NCBI GenBank assembly: GCA_934572445.1
Contig: CAKTLD010000035.1
Coordinates: 1-15,962, forward strand
Direction of reading: 5' to 3'
Source: an uncultured Oscillospiraceae bacterium
Lineage (GTDB): Bacteria > Bacillota > Clostridia > Oscillospirales > Oscillospiraceae
Length of the DNA stretch: 15,962 bases
Shown: positions 6,289 through 14,177 of the stretch, one piece after another
How positions within the stretch are numbered: position 1 is the first letter of the stretch
How the letters are laid out: each line of letters starts with the position of its first letter
Position numbers and translations under genes: made by a program
The notes under the pieces: generated by a model
The model's database searches: none
The model's input: only the letters and a program-made list of their open reading frames with translations
Told to the model about the DNA's origin: nothing

Positions 6289-6635
6289 AGCGCTTCCACC
6301 CTCGCGCGTCCATCCTCGGCCGAAGGGTTTTCCGCCCCGTCCAGCCGCGCGTACTGCTCCACCAGCGTGTTGATCTCGCCAACGCTCAGCGCGCTTTCCA
6401 CATCCTCCGCGCACGCGAACACCGCCTCGCCGTTTTCCGTCAGGCTCCGCTGCAGCAGCGCCGCATTTGCGCGCAGCGCGTGCTCATCTTCGTCCGCGCA
6501 GTCCTCCTGCGCGATCTCGCGCCGGAGCGCGAGCATCTCGCGGGCTGAGAGCAGCCGCAGCGTGCATGCTCTCTCCCCGATGCGCACGCCCGTCTCGCGC
6601 TCTCTGCCCAAAAACCGCAGCAGCTCTCCGTCCAT
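6252..6635 (-). CDS. Tail assembly chaperone, short form (XkdN/gpG-like)
   Basis: A 127-residue protein directly after the tail tube gene, in the position of XkdN and lambda gpG. It is acidic and mainly helical (LSAREMLALRREIAQED, then HALRANAALLQRSL and VGEINTLVEQYARLDG), as is typical for these chaperones, which bind the tape measure and recruit tube subunits but are absent from the finished particle. Its stop codon and last codons overlap the next ORF, and a slippery A-run near its 3' end allows a -1 shift into it. The start overlaps the tube gene stop by one base (TGATG). Assignment rests on position, composition and the frameshift signal. Confidence 0.8.
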   Translation of the reverse strand: MDGELLRFLGRERETGVRIGERACTLRLLSAREMLALRREIAQEDCADEDEHALRANAALLQRSLTENGEAVFACAEDVESALSVGEINTLVEQYARLDGAENPSAEDGRARVEALKKAWSTRPTSG

Positions 6636-7024
6636 CAGTTCACGATCTCCATGCGCTTGCGCGCGATCACCGTCACCTGCTCGGCCGCGGGGTCGCCCAG
6701 CTTGCCGGCCTCCTCAATGCTGCTCCAGCGGCACTGGGAGTAGATAATGCGCTTGTCCGGCTTGCAGATCACCAGCGAAAAGTCGGCCAGCTCGTAAAAA
6801 TTGATGCCGTCGCTGATCGCCTCGTCCGTCGCGTAAAGGCGCGTCAGCGTCAGCGTATACTTGTTCGCTCCCGCGATCGTCGCCACCGGCTCGCTCTCGC
6901 CGAAGGCCTCAACCTCGCGGCTCGTGCGCGTGGCTTTGGTGGTGTAGCTCTGCACCACCGCCACCTTTTTGCCGTCCACCTCCAGGTAGATGTCGCTGCT
7001 CAGCGGCAATACCGTGTTTGCCAT
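6635..7024 (-). CDS. Tail tube protein (XkdM-like)
   Basis: A 129-residue protein of the XkdM/core tail tube family, the stacked hexameric ring protein forming the inner tube of a contractile tail. The DIYLEVDGKKVAVVQSY start, the TRTSREVEAFGESEP segment, KYTLTLTRLYATDE and INFYELADFSLVI are characteristic of this beta-barrel fold. It follows the sheath gene by 12 bases with a strong AAGGAGGAAAG ribosome site, consistent with the high amounts needed. It precedes the chaperone pair, the standard order sheath, tube, chaperones. Confidence 0.9.
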   Translation of the reverse strand: MANTVLPLSSDIYLEVDGKKVAVVQSYTTKATRTSREVEAFGESEPVATIAGANKYTLTLTRLYATDEAISDGINFYELADFSLVICKPDKRIIYSQCRWSSIEEAGKLGDPAAEQVTVIARKRMEIVN

Positions 7025-7036
7025 GTTCTTTCCTCC

Positions 7037-8110
7037 TTACACCGTGATGTGCGCCGTCAGGTAGATGCGGTTCAGTCCGTGCGCCACCGCAAAGCTGAAT
7101 TCTACCAGGCACACCGTCGGGTCGCTCTCCAGTGCGCTCACCTGTACCTCTCCGTAGTCATCCACGATCTCGCGTCCCTTCATCGCCTCCAGCTCCAGCA
7201 CCACCTGCGAACGGATGGCCCCGCGGCTCTGTGCGGTGTTTTTGCTTCGGGCGAAGCGGGCGCGCAGCGCCCTGCGCAGCGTCGGGATCACCTCATCCAC
7301 AATGAGGATGGTCGTCAGCTCGCGCCATGTCGTGTCTGCCGCACCGCCGCTCGTAGTCCTCGTCGTGATGCCGCGCACGGGCGAGCACACGCCGCCCACG
7401 CTCTCCAGCGGCGTCACACCACCGCGCACCAGCTGGTCGATCTCGCTGTCGCCCAGTCGTCTGCTCAGTGCGCCGAAGCCCGCCAGCGCCGCGCCGTTCA
7501 CCGGCACGGAGGGATCGCTCCCCGCCGCGATCACACCCGCCACGGCCGCCGCGGCAAAGGCCGCGGCAAGGCTCGTGCCGTCGTCGAGCATAGCGTCCGG
7601 CCCCACCAGCACCACGCGCTCGCTGTTGATATCCTTGGCATGGCTCACCATCTGCGCTGTCGTCTCGTTCGCGCCGCCCACCACCGCAATGCGCTCGCGT
7701 CTGAGCTTCGAAGCATTCTCCACGCTCGTCTTCAGCGCCTGATGCACGCTCGTCTCCGCGCTGTCGCACACGACGATATCCACATCTTCTTCCTCCTCCA
7801 GCACCGCGAATGCCGCCGCGTAATCCGCGTCGCCGTCCGCGTCCTCGCCCACGGCCACAGCCTTCACCGTGCCCGCGCCGTTCAAAAACAGCAGCCTCAG
7901 CAGCGTGCTCATACCCTGCACGCCCTCTTCGTCCTCGCCGAACGCCGCCTTGCCCTCTTCATAAGAGGTCAGCAGCTTCACCTTGTTCGCTTCGCCCTTT
8001 GCCGCCCTCGCCGCCGCGCCGATCGTCTTCGCCGCCGCGCGGGCGCTCACCACGCTCGATGCGTCGTAGGACGAATATACGCCCGGGCGCTCATGGATCG
8101 TACTCATCAT
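7037..8110 (-). CDS. Contractile tail sheath protein (XkdK-like)
   Basis: A 357-residue tail sheath protein, which identifies the tail as contractile (myovirus type). Recognisable features are the HERPGVYSSYDASS N-terminus, the nucleotide-fold-like middle region with VDIVVCDSAE and ERIAVVGGANE segments, and the C-terminal region from ILIVDEVIPTLRRALRARF through REIVDDYGEVQVSALE to the final beta strands, which interlock subunits in the sheath. Two adjacent ATGs (8110 and 8107) could start it; neither has a strong ribosome site. It overlaps the end of the upstream tail-terminator gene by 20 bases, suggesting translational coupling. It is shorter than PBSX XkdK but within the range of compact sheaths. 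Confidence 0.93.
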   Translation of the reverse strand: MMSTIHERPGVYSSYDASSVVSARAAAKTIGAAARAAKGEANKVKLLTSYEEGKAAFGEDEEGVQGMSTLLRLLFLNGAGTVKAVAVGEDADGDADYAAAFAVLEEEEDVDIVVCDSAETSVHQALKTSVENASKLRRERIAVVGGANETTAQMVSHAKDINSERVVLVGPDAMLDDGTSLAAAFAAAAVAGVIAAGSDPSVPVNGAALAGFGALSRRLGDSEIDQLVRGGVTPLESVGGVCSPVRGITTRTTSGGAADTTWRELTTILIVDEVIPTLRRALRARFARSKNTAQSRGAIRSQVVLELEAMKGREIVDDYGEVQVSALESDPTVCLVEFSFAVAHGLNRIYLTAHITV

Positions 8111-8612
8111 GCTCTTTCACCGTGCCTTTCAACACAAAATCGGTAAATACCGTCTCGTCCTCCGCCGTCTCCGCCACAAAGTACGCCGCATACTCCGCCT
8201 GCGCGCAGCGGCGGAACATTCCGCTCGCCTTGTCCCATTTCGTTTCCTCCCAGCGCAGCGCGCGCAGCCGCAGTCCCTCCGGCAGTGCCTCCGCCAGCGC
8301 CAGCGTCACTGTCTCCGCCGCCTCGCCGCAGCCCGCCGCACCCAATGTGCGCGGCGCAAATACGTCGATCGACAGCGTCAGCGTCATTTTCCTGCCATAC
8401 ACCTCGCGCACCGCCTGCGTTTCCTCGTCCGTCCGCAGTCCCAGGTAGGTCACCATGCCTGCGCCCTCGATCTGCGCGCAGCGCGTGCCCACCGCGGCCA
8501 CCGCCGCCTCGCAGCGCCGCAGCGTTTCCTCGCTGTAGGCCTCCGTCGCCGCGCAGCCTGCCCGTGCAATGGCCCTCACCGCCGCGCGCACGACCTGTCT
8601 CACCGCCGTCAT
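8091..8612 (-). CDS. Tail terminator/completion protein (XkdJ-position)
   Basis: A 173-residue protein lying between the head-completion genes and the sheath, the place of the tail terminator that caps the tube and joins it to the head. It has an N-terminal helical section (VRQVVRAAVRAIARAG) and a beta-rich remainder (MTLTLSIDVFAPRTLG, then EYAAYFVAETAEDETVF and VLKGTVKEH), similar in layout to minor tail terminators. The ATG at 8612 is selected because it has a GGAGGAGGAAG ribosome site and overlaps the previous gene by four bases. An upstream in-frame start at 8777 would overlap that gene deeply. No strong family match can be claimed. Confidence 0.68.
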   Translation of the reverse strand: MTAVRQVVRAAVRAIARAGCAATEAYSEETLRRCEAAVAAVGTRCAQIEGAGMVTYLGLRTDEETQAVREVYGRKMTLTLSIDVFAPRTLGAAGCGEAAETVTLALAEALPEGLRLRALRWEETKWDKASGMFRRCAQAEYAAYFVAETAEDETVFTDFVLKGTVKEHDEYDP

Positions 8613-8932
8613 ACCGCTTCCTCCTCCGGTCTCAGCGCCGCCCAGTGGTAGAGGATCTCCTCTCCTGCGTAAAACGGCAGCGCGTCGCGCACCACATATC
8701 GCACCCCTCTGCACGTCACATGGTCGCCCATGGCGATCGCCGTCTCCGCCGGCCCAAGGTAGCGCCATACATGGCAATCCGCCGCGCCCAGCACCGTCGC
8801 CTCGAACGGCTCCCCGCCCGTTTCGCGCGTCACCGGCTGCAAAAACGCCCTTGTCTCCTGTGTTTTTCCGCCGTGTTCCACCGTCAGCGCTGTTCCATAG
8901 TCCTCAAAGGCCCCTCGCAGCAGTTCCTTCAT
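8609..8932 (-). CDS. Head-tail stopper/adaptor protein (XkdI-position)
   Basis: A 107-residue, beta-rich protein starting MKELLRGAFEDYGTAL and containing a MGDHVTCRGVRYVVRDALPF segment, a layout seen in head-tail stopper proteins of the gp16/XkdH-I kind, which close the connector after DNA packaging. The ATG at 8932 overlaps the stop of the connector gene (ATGA); an in-frame start at 9145 would be buried in that gene and is rejected. Four-base overlaps on both sides link it with the connector and the terminator. Assignment is from size, context and general pattern. Confidence 0.68.
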   Translation of the reverse strand: MKELLRGAFEDYGTALTVEHGGKTQETRAFLQPVTRETGGEPFEATVLGAADCHVWRYLGPAETAIAMGDHVTCRGVRYVVRDALPFYAGEEILYHWAALRPEEEAV

Positions 8933-9321
8933 CCCTGCACTCCGCAAAAGTAAGCGCCTCCGTCCTTCGTATACGGACGCATCAGCGCCCGGGCCTGTCT
9001 GCGCAGCCGGTCCGTGTGCGCGCCCTGCTCGCCCGTGGTGCGCTTTGTCACCGTCAGCTCCCCCGCGCGCAGAGAGGAAAGCTCCTCTCCGCCGCCGGTG
9101 CGCGCGTCCTCCATTGCCGCCGCCGACAAGAATGATGCCGCGCATATAAACGCGCTCGCGCAGTCCTCCTTCGTCACGCCCGCGCGCAGCGTACGCTCCA
9201 GCGCCTGCTCCTGCGCCTCGCAGACCAGCTTCAGCAGCGTCCTTTCGCTCTCGCCCGCCTTTGTCAGCGTCTCCGCCAGCGCAAGGATCTGCCCGCTCAT
9301 CGTCTCCGCGTTGTCCGCCAT
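8929..9321 (-). CDS. Head-tail connector protein (gp6/gp15-like)
   Basis: A 130-residue, mostly helical protein immediately after the major capsid gene. Helices such as SGQILALAETLTKAGES, ERTLLKLVCEAQEQALERTL and CASAFICAASFLSAAAMED followed by a C-terminal region with RLRRQARALMRPY fit connector proteins of the gp6/gp15 type, which form a ring below the portal. It begins 17 bases after the capsid gene with a GGGGGAGA ribosome site and overlaps the stopper gene by four bases. The fold class is likely; exact equivalence to PBSX XkdH is inferred from order. Confidence 0.7.
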   Translation of the reverse strand: MADNAETMSGQILALAETLTKAGESERTLLKLVCEAQEQALERTLRAGVTKEDCASAFICAASFLSAAAMEDARTGGGEELSSLRAGELTVTKRTTGEQGAHTDRLRRQARALMRPYTKDGGAYFCGVQG

Positions 9322-9338
9322 GCCGTCTCTCCCCCTTT

Positions 9339-10370
9339 TTACTGGAGCGTCAGCACCTTGGACGCCTCCTGATACGGCTTTGCGAAGCCCGAGATGCTCG
9401 TGATCGCCGCGCGCTCCAGCTGTCGGTCGATCAGCTTGTCATACTCCACCATCACCTCGCTGCCGCAGATGTGCTCGAGCGCGTAGTTCTTGTCCAGGCC
9501 GATGATCGTGCCTGCGGGCATCGCGCTCGTACGCAGCAGCTTTGCGCCAAGCGGGGTCGCGAGCGTGCCCGTGCCCTGAAAGTTGAGGCCCGTCAGCGGG
9601 TTCTGGAACTCCGAGAGCTTGAGCATTTTCAGCATCATGTCGCTGCCCATCAGCAGCGTATTCATCGTGTAGGGATCGAACTGCGACCAGAAGCCCAGCA
9701 GCGCGTCGTAGCTCAGCGTGCCCGCCGTGCCGCCGATGCCCTCGTCGCCGACGGCAAAGCTTGCGGCGGCATTGCTGTTGCCGTCGCCGTTCATCAGAAC
9801 GTCGATGGCGTCCTTCAAGTGCATGCGCGCGATGTACGCGCCGATCTGGCGCAGCGTCACGGAGAAGAGATCGAGCCGCTGGAAGCGGATTGCTTCATAG
9901 GACGCGACCAGCATTCTGCCGCGCTTATGGAGCTTGACGAGGTTTTCCTGCGTGCGGATGCTGGTCGTCGGGATGCCCGCGCCCTCCTCCACGCGCTTGA
10001 GCTCCTTGTCGTCGTCCGTCGGGACCGACGCGATGGAGCGGTAGTCCATACCGTCAAAATTCGTTACCGTCGCGGTGATGTCGGGCAGGATGTCGCTCTC
10101 CATCCCCTGACGCACCACGCGGGAGACAAATTCCGGAAACAGCACCGAGCTCTCGCTCGTGTGGAAAAATTTTTCCACCATGTCGCTGCCCGCACCCTTG
10201 ACGTGGATGTCAAAGCGCTTGAGCTGGCGCTGGAAAGCGTCCAGGCCCTCGAGTGCCGTGCCCTTGTAGCTCTCGCTCGGGTCGAGCGATTCGAGCACCT
10301 TCAGAAAGCTTCTGCCGTTCTGACCGTACATGCCTTTTTCGAGCTTCACGTTTTCATACTGATAAGCCAT
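9339..10370 (-). CDS. Major capsid protein
   Basis: A 343-residue major capsid protein, the main subunit of the head shell and presumed HK97-fold. It follows the protease/scaffold and decoration genes and precedes the connector, the usual place. Features include the N-terminal YENVKLEKGMYG, FFHTSESSVLFPEFV near residue 70-85, the ATVTNFDGMDYRSI and GAGIPTTSIRTQENLVKLHK region, a central YEAIRFQRLDLF segment, and the C-terminal IGLDKNYALEHICG part. It has the best ribosome site in the block, AAGGAGGAAG, overlapping the stop of the decoration gene, in line with high expression. It resembles XkdG-type capsids; there is no separate N-terminal scaffold domain. Confidence 0.9.
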   Translation of the reverse strand: MAYQYENVKLEKGMYGQNGRSFLKVLESLDPSESYKGTALEGLDAFQRQLKRFDIHVKGAGSDMVEKFFHTSESSVLFPEFVSRVVRQGMESDILPDITATVTNFDGMDYRSIASVPTDDDKELKRVEEGAGIPTTSIRTQENLVKLHKRGRMLVASYEAIRFQRLDLFSVTLRQIGAYIARMHLKDAIDVLMNGDGNSNAAASFAVGDEGIGGTAGTLSYDALLGFWSQFDPYTMNTLLMGSDMMLKMLKLSEFQNPLTGLNFQGTGTLATPLGAKLLRTSAMPAGTIIGLDKNYALEHICGSEVMVEYDKLIDRQLERAAITSISGFAKPYQEASKVLTLQ

Positions 10371-10383
10371 ATTCTCTTCCTCC

Positions 10384-10743
10384 TTAAAGCTTGATGACCG
10401 CGCGCTTGGCCGCGCTGTCCACCGCCAGCACCAGATAGGTGCGGCCGCTCTCGTCCTTGCCCGGCACGCTTACGCCGCCCTGGCCGTCCGCCATCAGCTC
10501 GGCATAGCCCGCCGCGGGCGCCGTCGTACCGCTGTACTTCACGCCGGCAAGACCGCCCAGCTGCACGCTGCACGCCTTGCCGTCATGCGCGATGGCACGC
10601 ACCACACCGCAGAAACCGTCGCCCGCCGTGCATTTTGCCGCCGTACCGCCCGCGCCCACCTTCACGATGTCGCCCTCGTTCACGCCCGTGCCGCAGCCAA
10701 GCGTCGCGCACCACTCGCCGATGCCCTCATAAGAAATGCTCAT
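10384..10743 (-). CDS. Capsid decoration/stabilising protein (DUF2190-like)
   Basis: A 119-residue beta-rich, glycine and alanine-rich protein located directly before the major capsid gene. Phage head decoration proteins of the DUF2190-like type have this size and composition: a pattern of short strands such as EGDIVKVGAGGTAAKC and GFCGVVRAIAHDGKAC followed by an AGYAELMADGQGGV segment and a C-terminal LVLAVDSAAKRAVIKL strand. It would bind the outside of the capsid and strengthen it against internal pressure. It starts with a GAGGAGGAAC ribosome site after a 54-base gap, and its stop lies 13 bases before the capsid gene start. Confidence 0.7.
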   Translation of the reverse strand: MSISYEGIGEWCATLGCGTGVNEGDIVKVGAGGTAAKCTAGDGFCGVVRAIAHDGKACSVQLGGLAGVKYSGTTAPAAGYAELMADGQGGVSVPGKDESGRTYLVLAVDSAAKRAVIKL

Positions 10744-10797
10744 TCCGTTCCTCCTCGTTTTGTTTTCTATCCAAAAAGCGTCTCCGCCCTCTGTTCC

Positions 10798-11733
10798 TTA
10801 TACGCGAAAGTCGTTCTCGTCCTCCGTTCGTGCCGCGCCGCCGTAGTCGAGCTGCGTGCGCAGCCCCAGCTTTTTCGCCGCCTTCACGCGGTACAGCCGT
10901 TCCATCTCTCTCAGCTCTTCCTCATCGAGCTTTGCCGCCAGCTTTTCGATCGTCACGCCGTCCGCCTCCTGCTCGCAGACGAGCACCAGCCGCTTCACCT
11001 CGCCGCGCAGCTCGCTCAAATAGCGTTTGCCCAGCGCCGCCTGCTGTTCAAGCGTTTCCAGCTCCTTCTGGTTCGCTCGCGAGCCGCGTCGCTTGACGAG
11101 CGCCTTGAGCGTGCCGTTCTCTTCGCCGCCGCAGCGCTTCAAAACACCCGCCCTCGGCTGCGCCGGCACCGCCACAAAGCTCCATTCATACGCGTCCTGT
11201 GCATTCGTCAGCTCTGCGCAGCAGACCTTGCCGCCATACTTTTCTCCCTTTCTGTGTGCGCAGGTGCCAATGTCTCCGCCGCAGATGGAGCACACGCATC
11301 TCTCCACGCTGCACCCCACGCTCACTTCCCTTTTGATGCCGCCCTCGATCTCTTCGATCAGCGCGTCATTCGCGCCGCCGCGCAGCATGTAGGCATAGCC
11401 CTTGAGATAGCAGCGCCCCTCGCCCTGCGAGCAAACGCCCGTCTCCTCCACGATCTCCGTGCGATAGATGCGCGCCGCCTGTCCCCGCGCCGTCCATTCG
11501 TGGTCGAAGATGCCGCTCTTGCCTACAAACAGTTCGGCCAGTTCTTCAAGCGTCGCGCGCGGGAAGCGCTCGCCGTCCCTGTCCACCTCGTTGTCGCACA
11601 GCCGCACGGCAAAGGTGTATACCTCGTCCTCTTTGAGCGCTCGCTTTGTAAACCGATTGATGATCGCCAGCTCCTCGCGCGTCACCATGCTGTTTTTGAG
11701 CCCGTTGCTCTCTTTTCTCACTTCCATGCTCAT
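10798..11733 (-). CDS. Prohead protease-scaffold protein (XkdF-like) with zinc-finger-like insert
   Basis: A 311-residue protein in the place of XkdF, between portal and capsid genes. Residues about 36-200 resemble a prohead serine protease: VDRDGERFPRATLEEL, then GIFDHEW with a candidate catalytic H78, then KREVSVGC with a candidate S138, and AYEWSFVAVPAQPRAG at the end of the domain. Between the last two lies C148-x2-C151-x6-C158-x-H160, a likely metal site. The C-terminal third (about 205-300) is charged and coiled-coil-like, as expected for a scaffold released by self-cleavage. It would shape the prohead and then be degraded. The start overlaps the portal stop by four bases (ATGA). Catalytic residues are inferred, not proven. 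Confidence 0.8.
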   Translation of the reverse strand: MSMEVRKESNGLKNSMVTREELAIINRFTKRALKEDEVYTFAVRLCDNEVDRDGERFPRATLEELAELFVGKSGIFDHEWTARGQAARIYRTEIVEETGVCSQGEGRCYLKGYAYMLRGGANDALIEEIEGGIKREVSVGCSVERCVCSICGGDIGTCAHRKGEKYGGKVCCAELTNAQDAYEWSFVAVPAQPRAGVLKRCGGEENGTLKALVKRRGSRANQKELETLEQQAALGKRYLSELRGEVKRLVLVCEQEADGVTIEKLAAKLDEEELREMERLYRVKAAKKLGLRTQLDYGGAARTEDENDFRV

Positions 11734-12896
11734 TTCCCCTCCGCTTCGTCGTTTTCCTGCTTGAGTTTTCTTGCCTGCTGCAAGTAGAGCGCCGCCTTTG
11801 CTTCCTCCACCTCGTCCTGCAAATTGATGTCCTCCCAGTCCACCGTCACGCCGCAGTCATAGCCGTGCATGCGCAGCCACAGCGTGCAGATGCGCCCGAC
11901 CGCCGGCTCAAGCGTGCGCCGCAGCGCCGTGATCTCGCTTGTCAGCATATCCGCCTGCTGCGAGCTCATTCGCTCGGTCGAAGACCAGTTCAGCCCCAGC
12001 ATAAACGGCGGCAGCCCCGTCTTTGCCACCAGCTGCTCCAGGATCTGCCGCACCGGTATTTCGCTGTCGAGGATCTGGTTGTCCGCGCCGATGGCCTTGA
12101 TCGACACATCGCCCACCGATACGAAGTCGCGCACGCTGCCGTTTCTGCCCTCCTGCATCGCCCGCGACCACTCCTCGGCGATCTGCTCGGCGCGCTCCTG
12201 TGCCGCCCCGCGGTCGAGCTCGCCGTCCTGCGGCTTATAGACAACGGCAAAGCGCACGTTGCCGCAGCGATCCCAGTTCTTCCCCATCGCGTCATAAATT
12301 TTCAGCAGCAGCCCCGTTAAGTACGGCATCGAGCGCAGCATCGAAACGCCGTAGGGGTGTTCCGCCTCCGGGTTGAGCGGCGTAAAGAGCAGCAGCTCCT
12401 GAAACGCAAGCGGCACGCTGCGTCCGCAGGCGTCCACGCCGCACAGGCAGCATTCCAGTGGATTGTCTCCCTCGCGCACTTCCACTTGCGCAACGTTCGC
12501 GCACAGCACCGCCGCGATCCCGCGTCCTTCCGCGTCCGGCACGATCTCTCCCACCGCGCGTCCGCAAGTGAGCAGTGAGTCCAGATAGTAGTCCAAAAAT
12601 GCGTTGATGCCCCGCTGTCCGCGTCCCACCGGCACCTCGCGCAGGAATTGCCGCAAGCCTTGCTCAGCCCGTTCGTCGCTGCACATCACGCGCACGCCGC
12701 CCGTCAGCCGGATCAGCTTGCAGATCGCCGCATCTACCACCGGCACCGCCTCGCGCACTTCCCGATACAGCGCCGTTTCTCCGTCCAGTAACGGCACATA
12801 GCCCGAAAGCCGCCCAAATGCGTTCCGTCCGCCGCCGCGGAGCTGCACGGCCGCCTCGCCGCCCGTGCTCTTTTCCCTTTGCCAGGGTAACCTCAT
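11730..12896 (-). CDS. Phage portal protein (XkdE-like)
   Basis: A 388-residue portal protein, the dodecameric ring at one head vertex through which DNA is pumped. Portal-type features are VVDAAICKLIRLTGGV near the N-terminus, AFLDYYLDSLLTCGRAVGEIV, LLFTPLNPEAEHPYGVSML, the PYLTGLLLKIYDAMGKNW helix, and a C-terminal region with LVAKTGLPPFMLGLNWSST followed by SSQQADMLTSEITALRRTLE. It starts 24 bases after the large terminase with an AAGGAGAGGG ribosome site and overlaps the protease gene. It is shorter than many portals but retains all core segments. The final residues are charged and helical. Confidence 0.9.
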   Translation of the reverse strand: MRLPWQREKSTGGEAAVQLRGGGRNAFGRLSGYVPLLDGETALYREVREAVPVVDAAICKLIRLTGGVRVMCSDERAEQGLRQFLREVPVGRGQRGINAFLDYYLDSLLTCGRAVGEIVPDAEGRGIAAVLCANVAQVEVREGDNPLECCLCGVDACGRSVPLAFQELLLFTPLNPEAEHPYGVSMLRSMPYLTGLLLKIYDAMGKNWDRCGNVRFAVVYKPQDGELDRGAAQERAEQIAEEWSRAMQEGRNGSVRDFVSVGDVSIKAIGADNQILDSEIPVRQILEQLVAKTGLPPFMLGLNWSSTERMSSQQADMLTSEITALRRTLEPAVGRICTLWLRMHGYDCGVTVDWEDINLQDEVEEAKAALYLQQARKLKQENDEAEGK

Positions 12897-12920
12897 CTCG
12901 CCCTCTCCTTTTCTTTTTGT

Positions 12921-14177
12921 TCAGCGCGCCGTGCGCTCCACCGCGCGCAGGGCAATGGCCCCGCCGCGTCCGCGCCCCGCGACCGACATGGCAAAATACC
13001 GCATCTCGTCCATCGCGTGGTCTCTTTCCTTTCTCGGCCGGTCGTGTCCCGTGCCGCCGTCCTCCCAGCAGTAGAGCGCGATCTCCGCAAGGCAGCTCTC
13101 GCAGCCCTCGCAGATCACGATTTTCCCCTGCTTCAGAAGGTTTGCCGTCACCCGCAGCCCGTCCAGGACGTTGTTGTCCGCCCGGCACACGGGAAATCCC
13201 GCGCGCCGCACGCTCTCGATAAAGCTCGCGGCCGACGGGTCGATGATGACCTTCTCCACCGTCTCGCCCGCGGCAAAGGTCTTCAGATCGTCCACATATT
13301 CCGCGTCCGTCTTCTGCCGTCCCTCGCGGCGCGAATCGTAGTAGTACTCCTTCACCCTGTACCACACGCCCTCCTTGAGCGCCCACAGCCCGAAGCTCGT
13401 CGGATTCACCGTTCCGTAGTCCACGGAGATCCTCACCCTCTCCCACGGCCTTTCAGGGACCCCTCTGCAATATTCCTCGGGTGTGAAAAAGTCGTAGATC
13501 AGGCCCTTCGCCGCCGTCCACTCGCCCAGGACGAACCGTCGGTAGAATGTTCCGCTGTACATCCGCTCGTATCTCGCCCGCACGCGCGGCGAGAGCGAGG
13601 GGTTGTCCGCCATCGTAAAGTGCAGGTACAGCGCCCTGCGTTCCTCCGCGTGCAGGACCCACTCGCGGTAGAACCAGTGCTGCGGCCCCTCCGGGTTGCA
13701 GGAAAACCACAGTCTGCTGCCCGGCACGCTGCATCGCGCGCTCGCCTGCTCCACAAACGAGCGCGGCATCAGCGCCGCCTCGTCGAACAGCACCCCCGCC
13801 AGCGTCACGCCCTGGATCAGCGCCGCGCTCCCCTCGTCGCGCCCGCCGAAGAGATAAAACCGGTTTTCCCGTCCTCCCCGCCGCACCACGAGCAGGTTTT
13901 CGCTCCGTCTCTCCTCGCAGGAAAAGCCCAGCCCGCTCAGCCACGGCAGCAGCTCCCGCAGCACGTTGCGCCGCAGTGCGATCACCGTCTTGCCGCACAG
14001 CGCAAACTGCCGCTCCTCAAAGCAGCGCATCGCCCACAGGAAGAATCCGATCCCGATGGCCAGCGTTTTCCCGCTGCGCACCGCCCCGTCGCAGATGATT
14101 GCATCATACTCCCGGTACTTGGGGCTTGCCCACCAGGTCATCGCCGTCTTCTGCCTGGCGGAAAACCGCTTCACCAT
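12921..14177 (-). CDS. xtmB: Terminase large subunit (PBSX family)
   Basis: A 418-residue packaging motor of the PBSX terminase family, with an N-terminal ATPase and C-terminal nuclease. The Walker A motif GAVRSGKT is at 31-38, Walker B LAGVLFDEA at 126-134, and the coupling segment FSCNPEGP at 158-165. The RNase H-like nuclease has SVDYG with D253, VIIDPSA with D313, and DHAMDEMRYFA with D386 and D390 as likely metal ligands. All catalytic positions appear intact, so the protein should be active. It overlaps the small subunit by seven bases. In PBSX this enzyme packages host DNA by headful filling; whether that also applies here cannot be read from the sequence. Confidence 0.95.
   Translation of the reverse strand: MVKRFSARQKTAMTWWASPKYREYDAIICDGAVRSGKTLAIGIGFFLWAMRCFEERQFALCGKTVIALRRNVLRELLPWLSGLGFSCEERRSENLLVVRRGGRENRFYLFGGRDEGSAALIQGVTLAGVLFDEAALMPRSFVEQASARCSVPGSRLWFSCNPEGPQHWFYREWVLHAEERRALYLHFTMADNPSLSPRVRARYERMYSGTFYRRFVLGEWTAAKGLIYDFFTPEEYCRGVPERPWERVRISVDYGTVNPTSFGLWALKEGVWYRVKEYYYDSRREGRQKTDAEYVDDLKTFAAGETVEKVIIDPSAASFIESVRRAGFPVCRADNNVLDGLRVTANLLKQGKIVICEGCESCLAEIALYCWEDGGTGHDRPRKERDHAMDEMRYFAMSVAGRGRGGAIALRAVERTAR

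Noticed and set aside
6467..8146. A 559-codon plus-strand ORF, and others of up to 400 codons at 2195-3397 and 10585-11787
   Set aside because: They lie opposite clearly identified tail, baseplate and head genes. Their arginine/histidine/leucine-rich translations are typical antisense shadows in high-GC DNA, and none has a family resemblance.
8609..9145. Longer start (9145) for the stopper gene, and likewise 8777 for the tail-terminator gene
   Set aside because: Both extensions are buried in the preceding gene and give low-complexity Gly/Arg sequence. The internal ATGs have ATGA overlaps, and 8612 also has a strong ribosome site.
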